From Pyxidicoccus parkwaysis (GTDB taxonomy: Bacteria; Myxococcota; Myxococcia; Myxococcales; Myxococcaceae), in the NCBI RefSeq assembly GCF_017301735.1, contig NZ_CP071090.1:2160001-2224000 (forward strand): 64,000 nt of DNA. The letters run 5' to 3'. A model generated the notes under the pieces. That model was not told the DNA's origin and did no database searches. It was given only the letters and a program-made list of their open reading frames with translations. This document shows positions 11,366-24,194 of this stretch, piece by piece. Positions within the stretch are counted from its first letter, which is position 1, and each line of letters starts with the position of its first letter. Made by a program: the position numbers and the translations under genes.

Positions 11366-11459
11366 GCTCCACCCCATATGCGCCCCGGAGGCAGTCCGTC
11401 CAGCCCGGCCGGGCGCGGCATTCGTCGTCGTGAACGAAGCACTTCAGCCCGAGGCCTGC

Positions 11460-15538
<4,079 letters not shown>

Positions 15539-15573
15539 GCGGCCGGAGGGTTTGCCCGGGTTCCCGCGTTCAC

Positions 15574-15602
15574 TTGCTCACATGGGTGCCCCTTGCTAAG
15601 AG
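15574..15602 (+). promoter_or_regulatory. Possible promoter of yajC-secD-secF
   Basis: TTGCTC, 17 bases, TAAGAG, in the 142-base gap between tgt and yajC. Weak motif call. Confidence 0.3.
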
Positions 15603-15680
15603 GGCCCCCTTTCGGATGGGTTCCTCGGGCAGTGTGGGGGGCCTCCCATCCCAAGCCTTCCTCAACCGACGAGGCAGTCT

Positions 15681-16034
15681 GTGGCTGAGAGCTTTCTGAT
15701 TCTGGCGCAGGCCGGTGCCGGCGGTAACCCGTTCGGCACGCTGGCCTTCCTGGTCGCGCTGGTGGCGATCATGTACTTCATCATGATCCGGCCCCAGCAG
15801 AAGCAGCTGAAGGAGCACCGGACCCTGCTCGGCTCCCTGAAGAAGGGGGACGAGGTCGTCACCTCCGGCGGCATGCTCGGGAAGATTCACCTCGTGGATG
15901 AGCGGACGGTGACGCTGGAAGTGGCCAGCGGCGTGCGCATCCGCGTGCTCAAGACGTCCATCAGTGCCAAGGGCACTGTGGCGGAAGGCGCGCCGGTGGC
16001 GGCCGCCGAAGAGAAGAAGAAGGAGGAGAAGTAA
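15681..16034 (+). CDS. yajC: Sec translocon accessory protein YajC
   Basis: 117 residues from a GTG start. One membrane helix (LAFLVALVAIMYFIMI) is followed by the signature RPQQKQLKEHRTLL and a small beta domain (GDEVVTSGGMLGKI). It associates with SecDF in the inner membrane. The TAA stop overlaps the secD ATG by one base. Gene order queA-tgt-yajC-secD-secF is a classic bacterial arrangement. Confidence 0.96.
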   Translation: MAESFLILAQAGAGGNPFGTLAFLVALVAIMYFIMIRPQQKQLKEHRTLLGSLKKGDEVVTSGGMLGKIHLVDERTVTLEVASGVRIRVLKTSISAKGTVAEGAPVAAAEEKKKEEK

Positions 16035-17806
16035 TGGACCGCGGCTGGTGGTGGAAGTTCGGACTCATTGTCGCGGTGACGCTGGGGACCATCTGGTTCC
16101 TCATCCCGACGTATTACTCGCTCGTGGTCCTGGACCGCGACCAGCGCAACAACGTGGCGGTGCTCGAGCAGCGCCTGCCGAGTTGGGCGCCTCCCGCGCG
16201 GTACCGCCTCAACCTGGGGCTGGACCTGCAGGGTGGCATCCACATGGTGATGCGCGTGGACACCAAGACGGCGCTGCAGAAGCGCACCGAGCGCCGTGGT
16301 CAGCAGATCGCCAGCTATGTCAATGACAAGAAGCTGGGCGAGGTGACCGCGGATACGGATCCGGAGTTGCTCCAGCTCACCCTGACGGCGAAGGACCCTG
16401 CGACGATGGACGCCATCGAGAAGGAGGTCCTGTCCGCCTTCGGCGACTTCAAGCGCGTCAGCCGCAGCGGCGGCACGCTGGTGCTCGCCCCGGACGAGAG
16501 CCAGACGACCCGCTTCCGCGAGGAGGCCGTGGACCAGGCCATGCTCGTCATCCGCCGCCGCATCGACAAGTGGGGCGTGGCGGAAGTGGACGTGCGCAAG
16601 CTGGGCACCGACTCCATCCAGATTTCGCTGCCCGGCCGCAGCAACCCGGAGCAGGCCAAGGAGCTCGTCGGCACCACCGCGCAGCTGGAGTTCCGGATGG
16701 TGGATGACACCAATCCCCAGTTCTTCGCGCAGATGTACCAGCAGCACCCGCCGCCGGAGGGCAGCAACATCACCCTGGTGCAGGAGGGTGGCTTCCCGCA
16801 GCTGTCCGCCCCCACGCGCGAGGCGATTCTCGCCTACACCAAGGACAAGACGCCGGAAGGCCGCGAGGTGCTCACCGAGTGCATCGCCAACCCGGTGAAG
16901 AAGAACGAGTGCTCCGCCTACCGCAGCTACCTGGTGGAGAAGAACGTGCCGCTGACGGGTGAGAGCCTGGCGGGCGCGGACGCGTCGCTCAGCAACCTCA
17001 ACGAGCCGGAGGTGAATATCGCCTTCGACGCGGCGGGCGCGCGTGAGTTCGAGAAGCTGACCGAGGCGGGCGTGGGCCGCCGCATGGCCATTGTGCTGGA
17101 CGAGAACGTCCAGACGGCGCCGAACATCAACGAGAAGATTGGCGGCGGCCGGGCCCGCATCACCATGGGCCGCATGGGCGCTCGCTCCTTCAACGAGTGG
17201 CTGGGTGAGGCGCAGACGCTGGCGCTGGTGCTGAAGGCGGGCGCGCTGCCGGCCCCGGTGACGGTGGGCGAAATCCGTCAGGTGGGCGCGAGCCTCGGTG
17301 ACGAGCTCATCAAGAAGGGCAGCATGGCGGCGCTGGTGGGTCTGGCGCTGGTGGTCCTCTTCATGGCCGTCTACTACCGGAAGTCCGGCCTCATCGCGGA
17401 CGTGGCGCTCATCCTCAACGGCCTGCTCATCCTCGCGGGCCTGGCGTTCTTCAACGCGACGCTGACGCTGCCGGGCATCGCCGGCTTCGTGCTCACGCTG
17501 GGCATCGCGGTGGATGCCAACGTGCTCATCAACGAGCGCATCCGCGAGGAGCTCAGCCACGGCAAGACGGCGCGGGCGGCGGTGGACCAGGGCTATGACC
17601 GCGCCTTCTGGACCATCTTCGACGCGCACGTGACGACGCTCATCGCCGGCTTCATCCTGTTCTTCACGGGAACGGGTCCGGTGCGCGGCTTCGCCACCAC
17701 GCTCATCGTCGGCCTGCTGGCCTCGCTCTTCACGTCCATCGTGGTGACGCGCGTCATCACCACCTACTTCGTCCACGGCCGCAACGCGGCGCGGGTCTCT
17801 GTCTGA
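16034..17806 (+). CDS. secD: Protein translocase subunit SecD
   Basis: 590 residues, RND superfamily. A first membrane helix (LIVAVTLGTIWFLIPTYY) precedes the periplasmic P1 domain with LGLDLQGGIHMVMRVD. The C-terminal half carries five helices, including GFVLTLGIAVDANVLINERI, the conserved TM4 segment with the Asp needed for proton coupling. SecD with SecF uses the proton gradient to pull proteins out of the SecYEG channel. The gene is one-base coupled to yajC. Confidence 0.97.
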   Translation: MDRGWWWKFGLIVAVTLGTIWFLIPTYYSLVVLDRDQRNNVAVLEQRLPSWAPPARYRLNLGLDLQGGIHMVMRVDTKTALQKRTERRGQQIASYVNDKKLGEVTADTDPELLQLTLTAKDPATMDAIEKEVLSAFGDFKRVSRSGGTLVLAPDESQTTRFREEAVDQAMLVIRRRIDKWGVAEVDVRKLGTDSIQISLPGRSNPEQAKELVGTTAQLEFRMVDDTNPQFFAQMYQQHPPPEGSNITLVQEGGFPQLSAPTREAILAYTKDKTPEGREVLTECIANPVKKNECSAYRSYLVEKNVPLTGESLAGADASLSNLNEPEVNIAFDAAGAREFEKLTEAGVGRRMAIVLDENVQTAPNINEKIGGGRARITMGRMGARSFNEWLGEAQTLALVLKAGALPAPVTVGEIRQVGASLGDELIKKGSMAALVGLALVVLFMAVYYRKSGLIADVALILNGLLILAGLAFFNATLTLPGIAGFVLTLGIAVDANVLINERIREELSHGKTARAAVDQGYDRAFWTIFDAHVTTLIAGFILFFTGTGPVRGFATTLIVGLLASLFTSIVVTRVITTYFVHGRNAARVSV

Positions 17807-17833
17807 CGGCCCTGCCGGAACGGAAATAGCGCC

Positions 17834-19003
17834 ATGCAGATTCTCAAGCACAAGACGAACTTCGACTTCATCGGCAAGCGCAAGCCGGCCATCTTCATCT
17901 CCACCCTCATCAACCTGGCCATCATCGTCGGCATCGCCGCGTTCGGGTTCAACTTCGGCGTGGACTTCGCCGGTGGCACGGTGGTGGAGCTGAAGTTCAA
18001 TCACTCCATCAGCGACACCGAGGTCCGTGACCGCGCCGTCAAGGGCGGCCTGCACGACGTCAGCGTGCAGAACATCGGCGCCAAGGAGGACAACGCGTTC
18101 CTGCTCCGCATGGGCGGCGTCACGCAGCTCACCGAGGAGAACGCGGCCAAGGCGAAGACGGCCATCCAGGGCCTGGGCACCATCACCAACATCTACCCGG
18201 ACCTGGCCAACGGCATCATCAACTTCCGCTCCGCCACGCCGCTGGACGCCAAGACGGTCCGCGACACGGTGGTGGCCACGGGCACCGGCGTGCAGGAAGT
18301 GCGCGAGCTGGGTGAGAGCTCCTCGGGCCACGGCTTCGACTACCAGGTGGTGGCCAGCGGCATGGCGGACAAGGTCCGCGAGGTGCTGAGCCAGGGCCAG
18401 GACACGCCGGACTTCGAGCAGCGCCGCGTGGACTACGTGGGTCCGCAGGTGGGCAAGCAGCTGCGCAACCGCGGCATCATGGCGCTCGTCTACTCGATGC
18501 TCGCCATCCTCATCTACGTGGCGTTCCGCTTCGACTTCAAGTTCGGTCCGGGCGCGCTGCTCGCCATGATTCACGACGTCGTCATGGTGGCCGGCTACTA
18601 CCTGGTGAGCCGCCGCGAGTTCAACCTCACGTCCATCGCCGCGCTGCTGACCATCGTCGGCTACTCCGTGAATGACACCATCGTCATCTACGACCGCATC
18701 CGCGAGGACATGGTCAAGTACAAGGGCAAGCCCCTGGCCGAGGTCATCAACATCGCCGTCAACGACACGCTGGGCCGCACCATCCTCACTTCCGGCGTGA
18801 CGGCGCTGTCGCTCATCGGTCTGCTCATCTTCGGCGTGGGCGAAATCTTCGACTTCGCCATGGCCATGCTGGTGGGCATCGTCGTCGGTACGTACTCGTC
18901 CGTGTACATCGCCAGCCCGCTGACCATCTGGCTGGACGAGCGCGCCGCGGCGAAGGCGGCCCGCGGTGGCGGCATCGACCGGCAGCAGCCGAAGGTGGCC
19001 TAA
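17834..19003 (+). CDS. secF: Protein translocase subunit SecF
   Basis: 389 residues, six predicted membrane helices. It starts with helix ISTLINLAIIVGIAAFGFNF and the conserved GVDFAGGTVVELKF. The RND core contains TSIAALLTIVGYSVNDTIVIYDRIRE. The P1-like loop between helices 1 and 2 is slightly long. It forms the SecDF complex with the gene 27 bases upstream. A strong hairpin terminator follows. Confidence 0.97.
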   Translation: MQILKHKTNFDFIGKRKPAIFISTLINLAIIVGIAAFGFNFGVDFAGGTVVELKFNHSISDTEVRDRAVKGGLHDVSVQNIGAKEDNAFLLRMGGVTQLTEENAAKAKTAIQGLGTITNIYPDLANGIINFRSATPLDAKTVRDTVVATGTGVQEVRELGESSSGHGFDYQVVASGMADKVREVLSQGQDTPDFEQRRVDYVGPQVGKQLRNRGIMALVYSMLAILIYVAFRFDFKFGPGALLAMIHDVVMVAGYYLVSRREFNLTSIAALLTIVGYSVNDTIVIYDRIREDMVKYKGKPLAEVINIAVNDTLGRTILTSGVTALSLIGLLIFGVGEIFDFAMAMLVGIVVGTYSSVYIASPLTIWLDERAAAKAARGGGIDRQQPKVA

Positions 19004-19034
19004 AGCCACCCCGAGTCGCCCACCAGTGACACGA

Positions 19035-19081
19035 CGAGGGCCCTCCTCCGCACCCGCGGGAGGCAGGGCCCTCGGTGTTTT
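19035..19081. terminator. Terminator hairpin between secF and a convergent gene
   Basis: CGAGGGCCCT pairs perfectly with AGGGCCCTCG, with an inner CCTCC/GGAGG stem, followed by gtgtttt. It sits between the secF stop and the stop of the convergent barrel gene and can serve both. Confidence 0.8.
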
Positions 19082-19102
19082 CAGCCGCTGGAGCCGCCGC
19101 GC

Positions 19103-19696
19103 CTAGAAGCGGGCGCCCAGCGTGAGCGAGGCGTCCAGGAGGCCGCCGGAGTCGGCCTCGGGCGTGGAGGTGAAGTCCTCGCTGAGGAGCACGCGGTAGG
19201 TGGCGCGGAGGCCCGCGGTGAGCGCGCCGCTGTTGAACTCGACGCCGGCCGCCAGCGGCACCTCCTCCATCGTGTCCGACGCGTAGAGGTCCGCGCCCTG
19301 GCCCCGCACGTCCACGTAGGACAGGCCCAGGCCCGCGCCCACGAAGGGACGGATGGCGGTGAGGAAGGGCGGGGACACCTTGACCAGCGCACTGCCGCCC
19401 TGGCGCAGGAGCGCCGGCTCCTCCAGCAGGCGGGCGTCGCTGATGCTGTTGCGCGAGCCCTCGTAGCCCACCTCGATGCCGAGGAAGGTGGTGGGCTGCA
19501 CGTTGAGCGTCAGGCCCCACGCGGGGCCGGTGCTCGTCAAGTCACCGAGGTCGCCCGTGTAGTCGCCCACCCCGCCTCGCAGGAACACGTTGACGTCCCC
19601 GCGCTTGCCTTCCTTGCGCTCCTGGGCGGATGCGGTGCCCACTCCCGCGAGGGCCATGGTCGCGGCCACGCCCGCGATGATGCCTTTCGAAAGCAT
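19103..19696 (-). CDS. Outer-membrane beta-barrel protein
   Basis: 197 residues from MLSKGI, chosen because AGGAGG stands just upstream of this ATG. Signal peptide ends near TASAQ. The mature part alternates short amphipathic strands and turns typical of an 8-strand OmpA/OmpW-like barrel (VNVFLRGGVGDYTGDL, WGLTLNVQP, IRPFVGAGLGLSYVDV) and ends in LGARF, the terminal aromatic recognised by the BAM machinery. Specific role unknown. Confidence 0.75.
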   Translation of the reverse strand: MLSKGIIAGVAATMALAGVGTASAQERKEGKRGDVNVFLRGGVGDYTGDLGDLTSTGPAWGLTLNVQPTTFLGIEVGYEGSRNSISDARLLEEPALLRQGGSALVKVSPPFLTAIRPFVGAGLGLSYVDVRGQGADLYASDTMEEVPLAAGVEFNSGALTAGLRATYRVLLSEDFTSTPEADSGGLLDASLTLGARF

Positions 19697-19842
19697 GCCT
19701 TCCTCCTCTGTCACGCAGTGTGCGGTTCAAGCTGTGCACCGCTCGCCCGGCGCCAAGCCTTGAGGCAGGCGGGCTTGCGAGCGCATGCCTGAACGCGCGT
19801 GCAGGAAGGGAAAGGTCGTGCCCAAGGTTGACCTTCCCTCGT

Positions 19843-19852
19843 CAGACGTCTG
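19843..19852. promoter_or_regulatory. Perfect palindrome in the recJ leader
   Basis: CAGACGTCTG, a perfect 10-base palindrome 75 bases before the recJ start, just after TTGACC at 19828. Possible operator; a chance palindrome is also plausible. Confidence 0.25.
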
Positions 19853-19926
19853 AGGTACTGTCTGCATGTCAAGAATTCGTCCCGGACTTCCGCCCCATTG
19901 GGGAGGACCGAGGAGGAGCGCTGCGC

Positions 19927-21639
19927 GTGCGGTGGTTGCTTCCAGACGTGGTCGAGGAGGAGGTGGCGTCCCTGGCGGGGGAGCTGTCGCTGCACCCGCT
20001 CGCGGCGAAGGTGCTGCTGCACCGTGGCTTCCGGACGCCGGAGTCCGCCTCCGCATTCCTGTCCGACAAGCTGGCGGACCTGCCGGACCCGTTCCGGATG
20101 AAGGGCATGCCCGCCGCGGTGGAGCGCCTCACGCGCGCCCTGCGCACGCGGGAGAAGGTAACGCTGTATGGGGACTACGACGTGGATGGGGTGTGCTCCA
20201 CGTCGCTGCTCTACCTGTTCCTCAAGGAGCTGGGCGCCCCACCGGCCACGTACATTCCGCACCGCCTGGATGAGGGCTACGGCCTCAACCTCTCCGCGGT
20301 GGAGCGCATCGCCGCGGACGGCACGCGGGTGCTGGTGACGCTGGACTGCGGAATCACTTCCGTGGCGGAGATTACGCGCGCGAAGGAGTTGGGCCTGGAC
20401 GTGGTGGTGGTGGACCACCACACGGTGCCGCCCACGCTGCCCCCGGCGGTGGCGGTGCTCAACCCGCACCAGCCCGGCTGCGAGTACCCCACCAAGGCGC
20501 TGTGCGCCGCGGGCGTGGCCTTCAACTTCTGCATGGGCCTGCGCAAGAAGCTGCGCGACGACGGCTTCTTCGCCACCCGCAAGGAGCCCAACCTCCGCAC
20601 GCTGATGGACCTGGTCGCCATGGCCACCGTGGCGGACGTGGTGCCCCTCACCGGCGCCAACCGCATCCTCGTCTCCCACGGCCTCCAGGAACTGAGCGCC
20701 GGCCGCCGCCCGGGCGTGCGCGCGCTCAAGGAAGTGGCGGGCATGGACCCCGACGCCACCGTCACCGCCGGCCAGGTGGGCTTCCGCCTTGGGCCCCGCA
20801 TCAACGCCGCGGGCCGGCTGCATGACGCGTCGCTGGGCCTGCAGCTGCTCACCTCGGAGTCGCTGGAGTCGGCGCGCTCGCTGGCGTCGGTGCTGGACAG
20901 GGCCAACGCGGAGCGACAGGGCATCGAAAGCAGCATCCTCACGGAGGCGCTGGCGCAGGCGGAGTCCCGCCGGGACTCGCGCGGCTTCGTGCTCTACGAC
21001 GAGGGCTGGCACCCGGGCGTCATCGGCATCGTCGCCTCGCGCGTGGTGGAGCGCTTCCACCGGCCCACCGTCATGGTGGGCGTGAAGGACGGGGTGGGGA
21101 AGGGCTCGGCGCGCAGCATCGAGGGCTTCCACCTCTACGACGCGCTCAGCGGCTGCTCGGAGCTGATGACGAAGTTCGGCGGGCACAAGCACGCCGCCGG
21201 CCTCACCATCGACGCGGACCGGCTGCCCGCCTTCCGAGACGCCTTCGAGAGGATTGCCCTCCAGCGCCTCACGCCGGAGGACCTCATCCCCCGGTGCAAG
21301 GTGGACGCGGTGGTGAACCCCCACGATTTGGACGCCCACGCCGTGGAGTCGCTCCAGCGCCTGGGGCCCTTCGGCCAGGGCAACCCGGAGCCGGTGCTGG
21401 TGCTGCGCCGGCAGGTGGCCCGCCCGCGCGTGCTCCAGCCCAAGTCCGGCACGGGCAGCGGCCACCTCAAGCTGGCGCTCGCGGAGGCACCGGAGCTGGA
21501 CGCCATCGGCTTCAACATGGCGGACCGGGTGACGCTGGTGGAGGGGCCCGTGGACCTGGCCTTCCAGGCCGGCTTCGACACGTTCCGCGGCCAGCGCAAG
21601 CTGTCGCTGCGCCTCAAGGACGTCCGCAAGGCGGCGTGA
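19927..21639 (+). CDS. recJ: Single-stranded-DNA-specific exonuclease RecJ
   Basis: 570 residues. GTG 19927 (VRWLLPDVVEEEV) is chosen over an open frame from 19720 because GAGGAGG lies 10 bases upstream and the length then fits RecJ. DHH-family motifs are YGDYDVDGVCSTSLL, the LDCGITS block, VVVDHHTVP and GFRLGPRINAAGRLHDA. The C-terminal DHHA1 part includes GGHKHAAGLTI, and an OB-like domain follows. RecJ degrades single-stranded DNA 5' to 3' in RecF-type recombination and mismatch repair. Confidence 0.95.
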   Translation: MRWLLPDVVEEEVASLAGELSLHPLAAKVLLHRGFRTPESASAFLSDKLADLPDPFRMKGMPAAVERLTRALRTREKVTLYGDYDVDGVCSTSLLYLFLKELGAPPATYIPHRLDEGYGLNLSAVERIAADGTRVLVTLDCGITSVAEITRAKELGLDVVVVDHHTVPPTLPPAVAVLNPHQPGCEYPTKALCAAGVAFNFCMGLRKKLRDDGFFATRKEPNLRTLMDLVAMATVADVVPLTGANRILVSHGLQELSAGRRPGVRALKEVAGMDPDATVTAGQVGFRLGPRINAAGRLHDASLGLQLLTSESLESARSLASVLDRANAERQGIESSILTEALAQAESRRDSRGFVLYDEGWHPGVIGIVASRVVERFHRPTVMVGVKDGVGKGSARSIEGFHLYDALSGCSELMTKFGGHKHAAGLTIDADRLPAFRDAFERIALQRLTPEDLIPRCKVDAVVNPHDLDAHAVESLQRLGPFGQGNPEPVLVLRRQVARPRVLQPKSGTGSGHLKLALAEAPELDAIGFNMADRVTLVEGPVDLAFQAGFDTFRGQRKLSLRLKDVRKAA

Positions 21640-21664
21640 GCGGGTGGGGCATCTGGGGCAACCA

Positions 21665-21683
21665 GGGCCGTCCTGGACGGCCC
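21665..21683. terminator. Hairpin between convergent recJ and YHS genes
   Basis: GGGCCGTC-ctg-GACGGCCC, a perfect 8-bp stem 25 bases after the recJ stop. There is no T tract, so termination efficiency is uncertain. Confidence 0.45.
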
Positions 21684-21690
21684 CGCGCGG

Positions 21691-21918
21691 CTACGCGAGC
21701 CCCCAGCGCACGCGGCCCGGCGTCATCAGCGCGCCCACGCGGGCCAGCTCATTGAGGCGGAAGCGCTCCGCTTGACGCTCGAAGGCGTGGCGGCACCGCT
21801 CGGAGCAGAAGAAGTACCGGCGCTTCTTGTACTCCGCCGTCGGGTGGCCCTCCGGTGTGTCCAGCTCCTTGCCGCACACCGGGTCCCAATGCTGCCCCTG
21901 CCTCTGTGCGCTCTTCAT
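21691..21918 (-). CDS. YHS-domain metal-binding protein
   Basis: 75 residues from MKSAQRQGQHW. The core is a YHS/TRASH-type motif: DPVCGKEL, then AEYKKRRYFFCSERC and HAFERQAERF. This Cys-x-Gly ... Tyr-Phe-Cys-Ser-x-x-Cys pattern is known from copper and other heavy-metal handling proteins. A longer start at 21975 is possible. No metal transporter is next to it, so the metal and partner are unknown. Confidence 0.75.
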   Translation of the reverse strand: MKSAQRQGQHWDPVCGKELDTPEGHPTAEYKKRRYFFCSERCRHAFERQAERFRLNELARVGALMTPGRVRWGLA

Positions 21919-22102
21919 CACTCGCCTCCCCGCCCCAGGGAGCCCTCGCTCCCACCCGGGAGGATGGATAAGCACGAGGCGTGCCGTTGCCCATCTCCTT
22001 GGAATGCCAAGGGGGCTCGGCCGGTGGGGAGCGAGCGAGGGTGAAGAATCTTCCGCCGCCGCTTCCGGCTTCCAAGAAAGAAGCGGCGGGCGGAAGGGGG
22101 CT

Positions 22103-22882
22103 TCAGAAGGCGGTGCCGAGGCTGCCGCCGAGGAAGAAGTCCGTCATGTAGCTGCGGCGGTAGGCCAGCGCCTCGATGCGGAAGGCGAGGCGCATGTTGC
22201 TGGTGGACGAAATCCGGGGCCGGCCGCGGAAGCCCACGCCGCCCTGGAGCAGCGGTTTGATTCCGTTCACCTTCGTCACCTCGGAGTCCACGGTGAGGGA
22301 GGCGGACTGGTAGGCGACGCCGCCGCCCACCTGGGCGTAGAAGCCGAAGTCGGACTGGCCCAGCTTCAGCTCGTAGGCCGGGGCGATGGTGAAGTAGTGG
22401 ATGCGCGTGTCCGCGCTGATGAAGTCGGTGCCGTCGCTGAGGCTGCCCATCGTCCAGCGGAGGTCCGCCCAGAGGGCCTCGCGCAGCGGCTCGCTGTCGA
22501 GGATGCGGCCGTACTCCCAGGTGGCGCGCAGGCCGAGCCCCAGGCGCGTCTCGGCGAACTGGCCGCGTGAGCTGTTCACCAGCAGCGCGCCGGAGATGAG
22601 CTCGAAGGCCAGGCCCGTGTTCGGGTCGTCCATGCCGGACAGGGCCTTGAAGTCGCCGTCCTCGCCCTCCTGCTCGGCGACGCGGCGGAAGTCGTCCGTC
22701 TCGTCCACGTTCTTCTTCTTGCGGCCCTCGTACTCGTCGTCGTCCTTGGAGCGGGGCTTCTCCTCGTCGGGGTAGGCGTACGGGTCATCGTCGTCCTGCG
22801 CGAAGGCGGACGAAGCGGAGAGGACGAGGCCCCCCAAAAGGCAGCGTGCAAGCCAGGTCTTCACGAGCGTGGTCCTCATCAT
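22103..22882 (-). CDS. Outer-membrane beta-barrel protein with acidic N-terminal linker
   Basis: 259 residues from MMRTTLVKTWLAR. A signal peptide (LLGGLVLSASSAFAQ) is followed by a very acidic low-complexity linker (DDDDPYAYPDEEKPRSKDDD, then EYEGRKKKNVDETDD). From about residue 75 alternating beta strands form a barrel, ending ...LGGSLGTAF with terminal Phe. The start ATGA overlaps the stop of the upstream lipoprotein-peptidase gene, so the two are cotranslated. The acidic linker might bind cations or the other gene product. Confidence 0.7.
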   Translation of the reverse strand: MMRTTLVKTWLARCLLGGLVLSASSAFAQDDDDPYAYPDEEKPRSKDDDEYEGRKKKNVDETDDFRRVAEQEGEDGDFKALSGMDDPNTGLAFELISGALLVNSSRGQFAETRLGLGLRATWEYGRILDSEPLREALWADLRWTMGSLSDGTDFISADTRIHYFTIAPAYELKLGQSDFGFYAQVGGGVAYQSASLTVDSEVTKVNGIKPLLQGGVGFRGRPRISSTSNMRLAFRIEALAYRRSYMTDFFLGGSLGTAF

Positions 22883-24171
22883 TGGGCGGGGAGCGGGGGG
22901 CAGGTCTTGCCGGGAGCGGAGCTGGCCGGGCACAGGTTGGGATTCGACGTGCCGACGAGCAAATCCCGTGGAATCTGGAGGTGGTCCATCAGCTCATTGC
23001 AGACGGCCTCCTTCAGCTTCAGGTCGGTGACGTGGGTGATGATGGCGCCCGCGGCCACGGCCAGGGTGAACTTGCTCTGGTCGTTGAGGTACTGCTGCGT
23101 GAGCTGCAGCAGGCCGGGACGCTGCGGGTCGGAGTCGTTGTACGCGGCCACAATCGCGCGCAGCAGCACCTCGCGCTGTGACTGGCCCTCGCCCGCCTGG
23201 TAGAGCGCGCTCGCGAGCAGGGTGCCCACCTGGTACTCCTTGCCGCTGAACTCGTTGAAGCTCTGCTGCTGCAGCTGCGCGCGCAGCGACTCCGTCATGC
23301 AGCGGTCCGCCTTGGACAAGTCGCGGTCCCGCGTCACCTGGTCATAGGGGGCGTCGTGGAAGGACGTGGAGAAGAACTTCGCGTCACAGCCGTTGGTGCT
23401 GCGGCAGGTGGTGCCGTACGCGTGGTAGTCCGCGAGGCCCTCGTCGAAGGACTTGAGGACGTTGGCGCCCAGGCTGGGCGAGCCGGCGGTCCACAGGGCG
23501 AGCGCCTCGGGGTAGGGGCTGCCGTTGTAGACCTTCAGGTTGAAGATGCGGTGCGAGTACTCGTGCGCGATGACGCCCGCGTTGATGGCGAGCGGTGCGC
23601 GCTGGAGCTGGTCGAACGGCAGCACCAGGAACGACTCCAGCACCGAGAAGTACAGCGCGTTGTCGCGCAGCGGGTCCTTGTCCACGTCCGCGAGGATGAA
23701 CTCGGGGAAGTAGTACGTGGTGACGGGGTCCTTGAAGTCCGCCGCGGGGACGTTGCCCACCGTCTGGAAGTAGTCGAAGGCGCGCTCCATGCCGTAGTAC
23801 GCCGTCACCATGTTCCAGGTGTGGAAGTCCGCCGGCCACAGGACGCCGCCCTGGTCGATGTAGCTGGCGGTGACGTCGCGGCCCTCGTTCTTGATCAGTG
23901 CGGCCTTGAGCGCCTCTATCGTCGTGGCGTTCCCGAGGTCCTCGTCGTTGGAGTCCCAGACGATGCGGGCTCCGCCATGGAAGTCCGCCACCGAGCCCTT
24001 GAGGCCGACGATGTCGGAGATGGTCTTGAGCTCGACGTCCTGGGGGGCGTATTCGCCGTTGCTGTTGAGCACCAGGGCGCTGACCTTGACGGGCGCGCTC
24101 GAGTCCGGCGCGCAGCCGGCGGCCAGTCCCAGGGTGGCGGTGGCGGCAATGACTGTGACTGTTCGGAGCAT
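22879..24171 (-). CDS. Gluzincin-like lipoprotein, putative metallopeptidase
   Basis: 430 residues. The signal peptide ends in lipobox GLAAGC (Cys20). Residues 200-211 read VIAHEYSHRIFN, a HExxH zinc site (H203, E204, H207). Some 37 residues later FDEGLADYHA supplies ExxxD (E244, D248), the arrangement of gluzincins such as M4/M36 peptidases, where that Glu is the third zinc ligand. The region between is compact and the C-terminal half helical with paired Cys. It probably cleaves proteins at the cell surface or periplasm. The family name is not certain; motif geometry is the main evidence. First gene of a coupled pair with the barrel protein. Confidence 0.72.
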   Translation of the reverse strand: MLRTVTVIAATATLGLAAGCAPDSSAPVKVSALVLNSNGEYAPQDVELKTISDIVGLKGSVADFHGGARIVWDSNDEDLGNATTIEALKAALIKNEGRDVTASYIDQGGVLWPADFHTWNMVTAYYGMERAFDYFQTVGNVPAADFKDPVTTYYFPEFILADVDKDPLRDNALYFSVLESFLVLPFDQLQRAPLAINAGVIAHEYSHRIFNLKVYNGSPYPEALALWTAGSPSLGANVLKSFDEGLADYHAYGTTCRSTNGCDAKFFSTSFHDAPYDQVTRDRDLSKADRCMTESLRAQLQQQSFNEFSGKEYQVGTLLASALYQAGEGQSQREVLLRAIVAAYNDSDPQRPGLLQLTQQYLNDQSKFTLAVAAGAIITHVTDLKLKEAVCNELMDHLQIPRDLLVGTSNPNLCPASSAPGKTCPPLPAQ

Positions 24172-24194
24172 GACGCCGTTTTACTCCGGACGGC

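Noticed and set aside
15887..19009. 1040-codon open frame opposite secD-secF
   Set aside because: Same high-GC shadow effect; repetitive Arg/His/Ala/Val composition, and it spans two well-supported genes.
19720..19926. Longer RecJ N-terminus
   Set aside because: The extra 69 codons show no family similarity, while a good ribosome site precedes GTG 19927.
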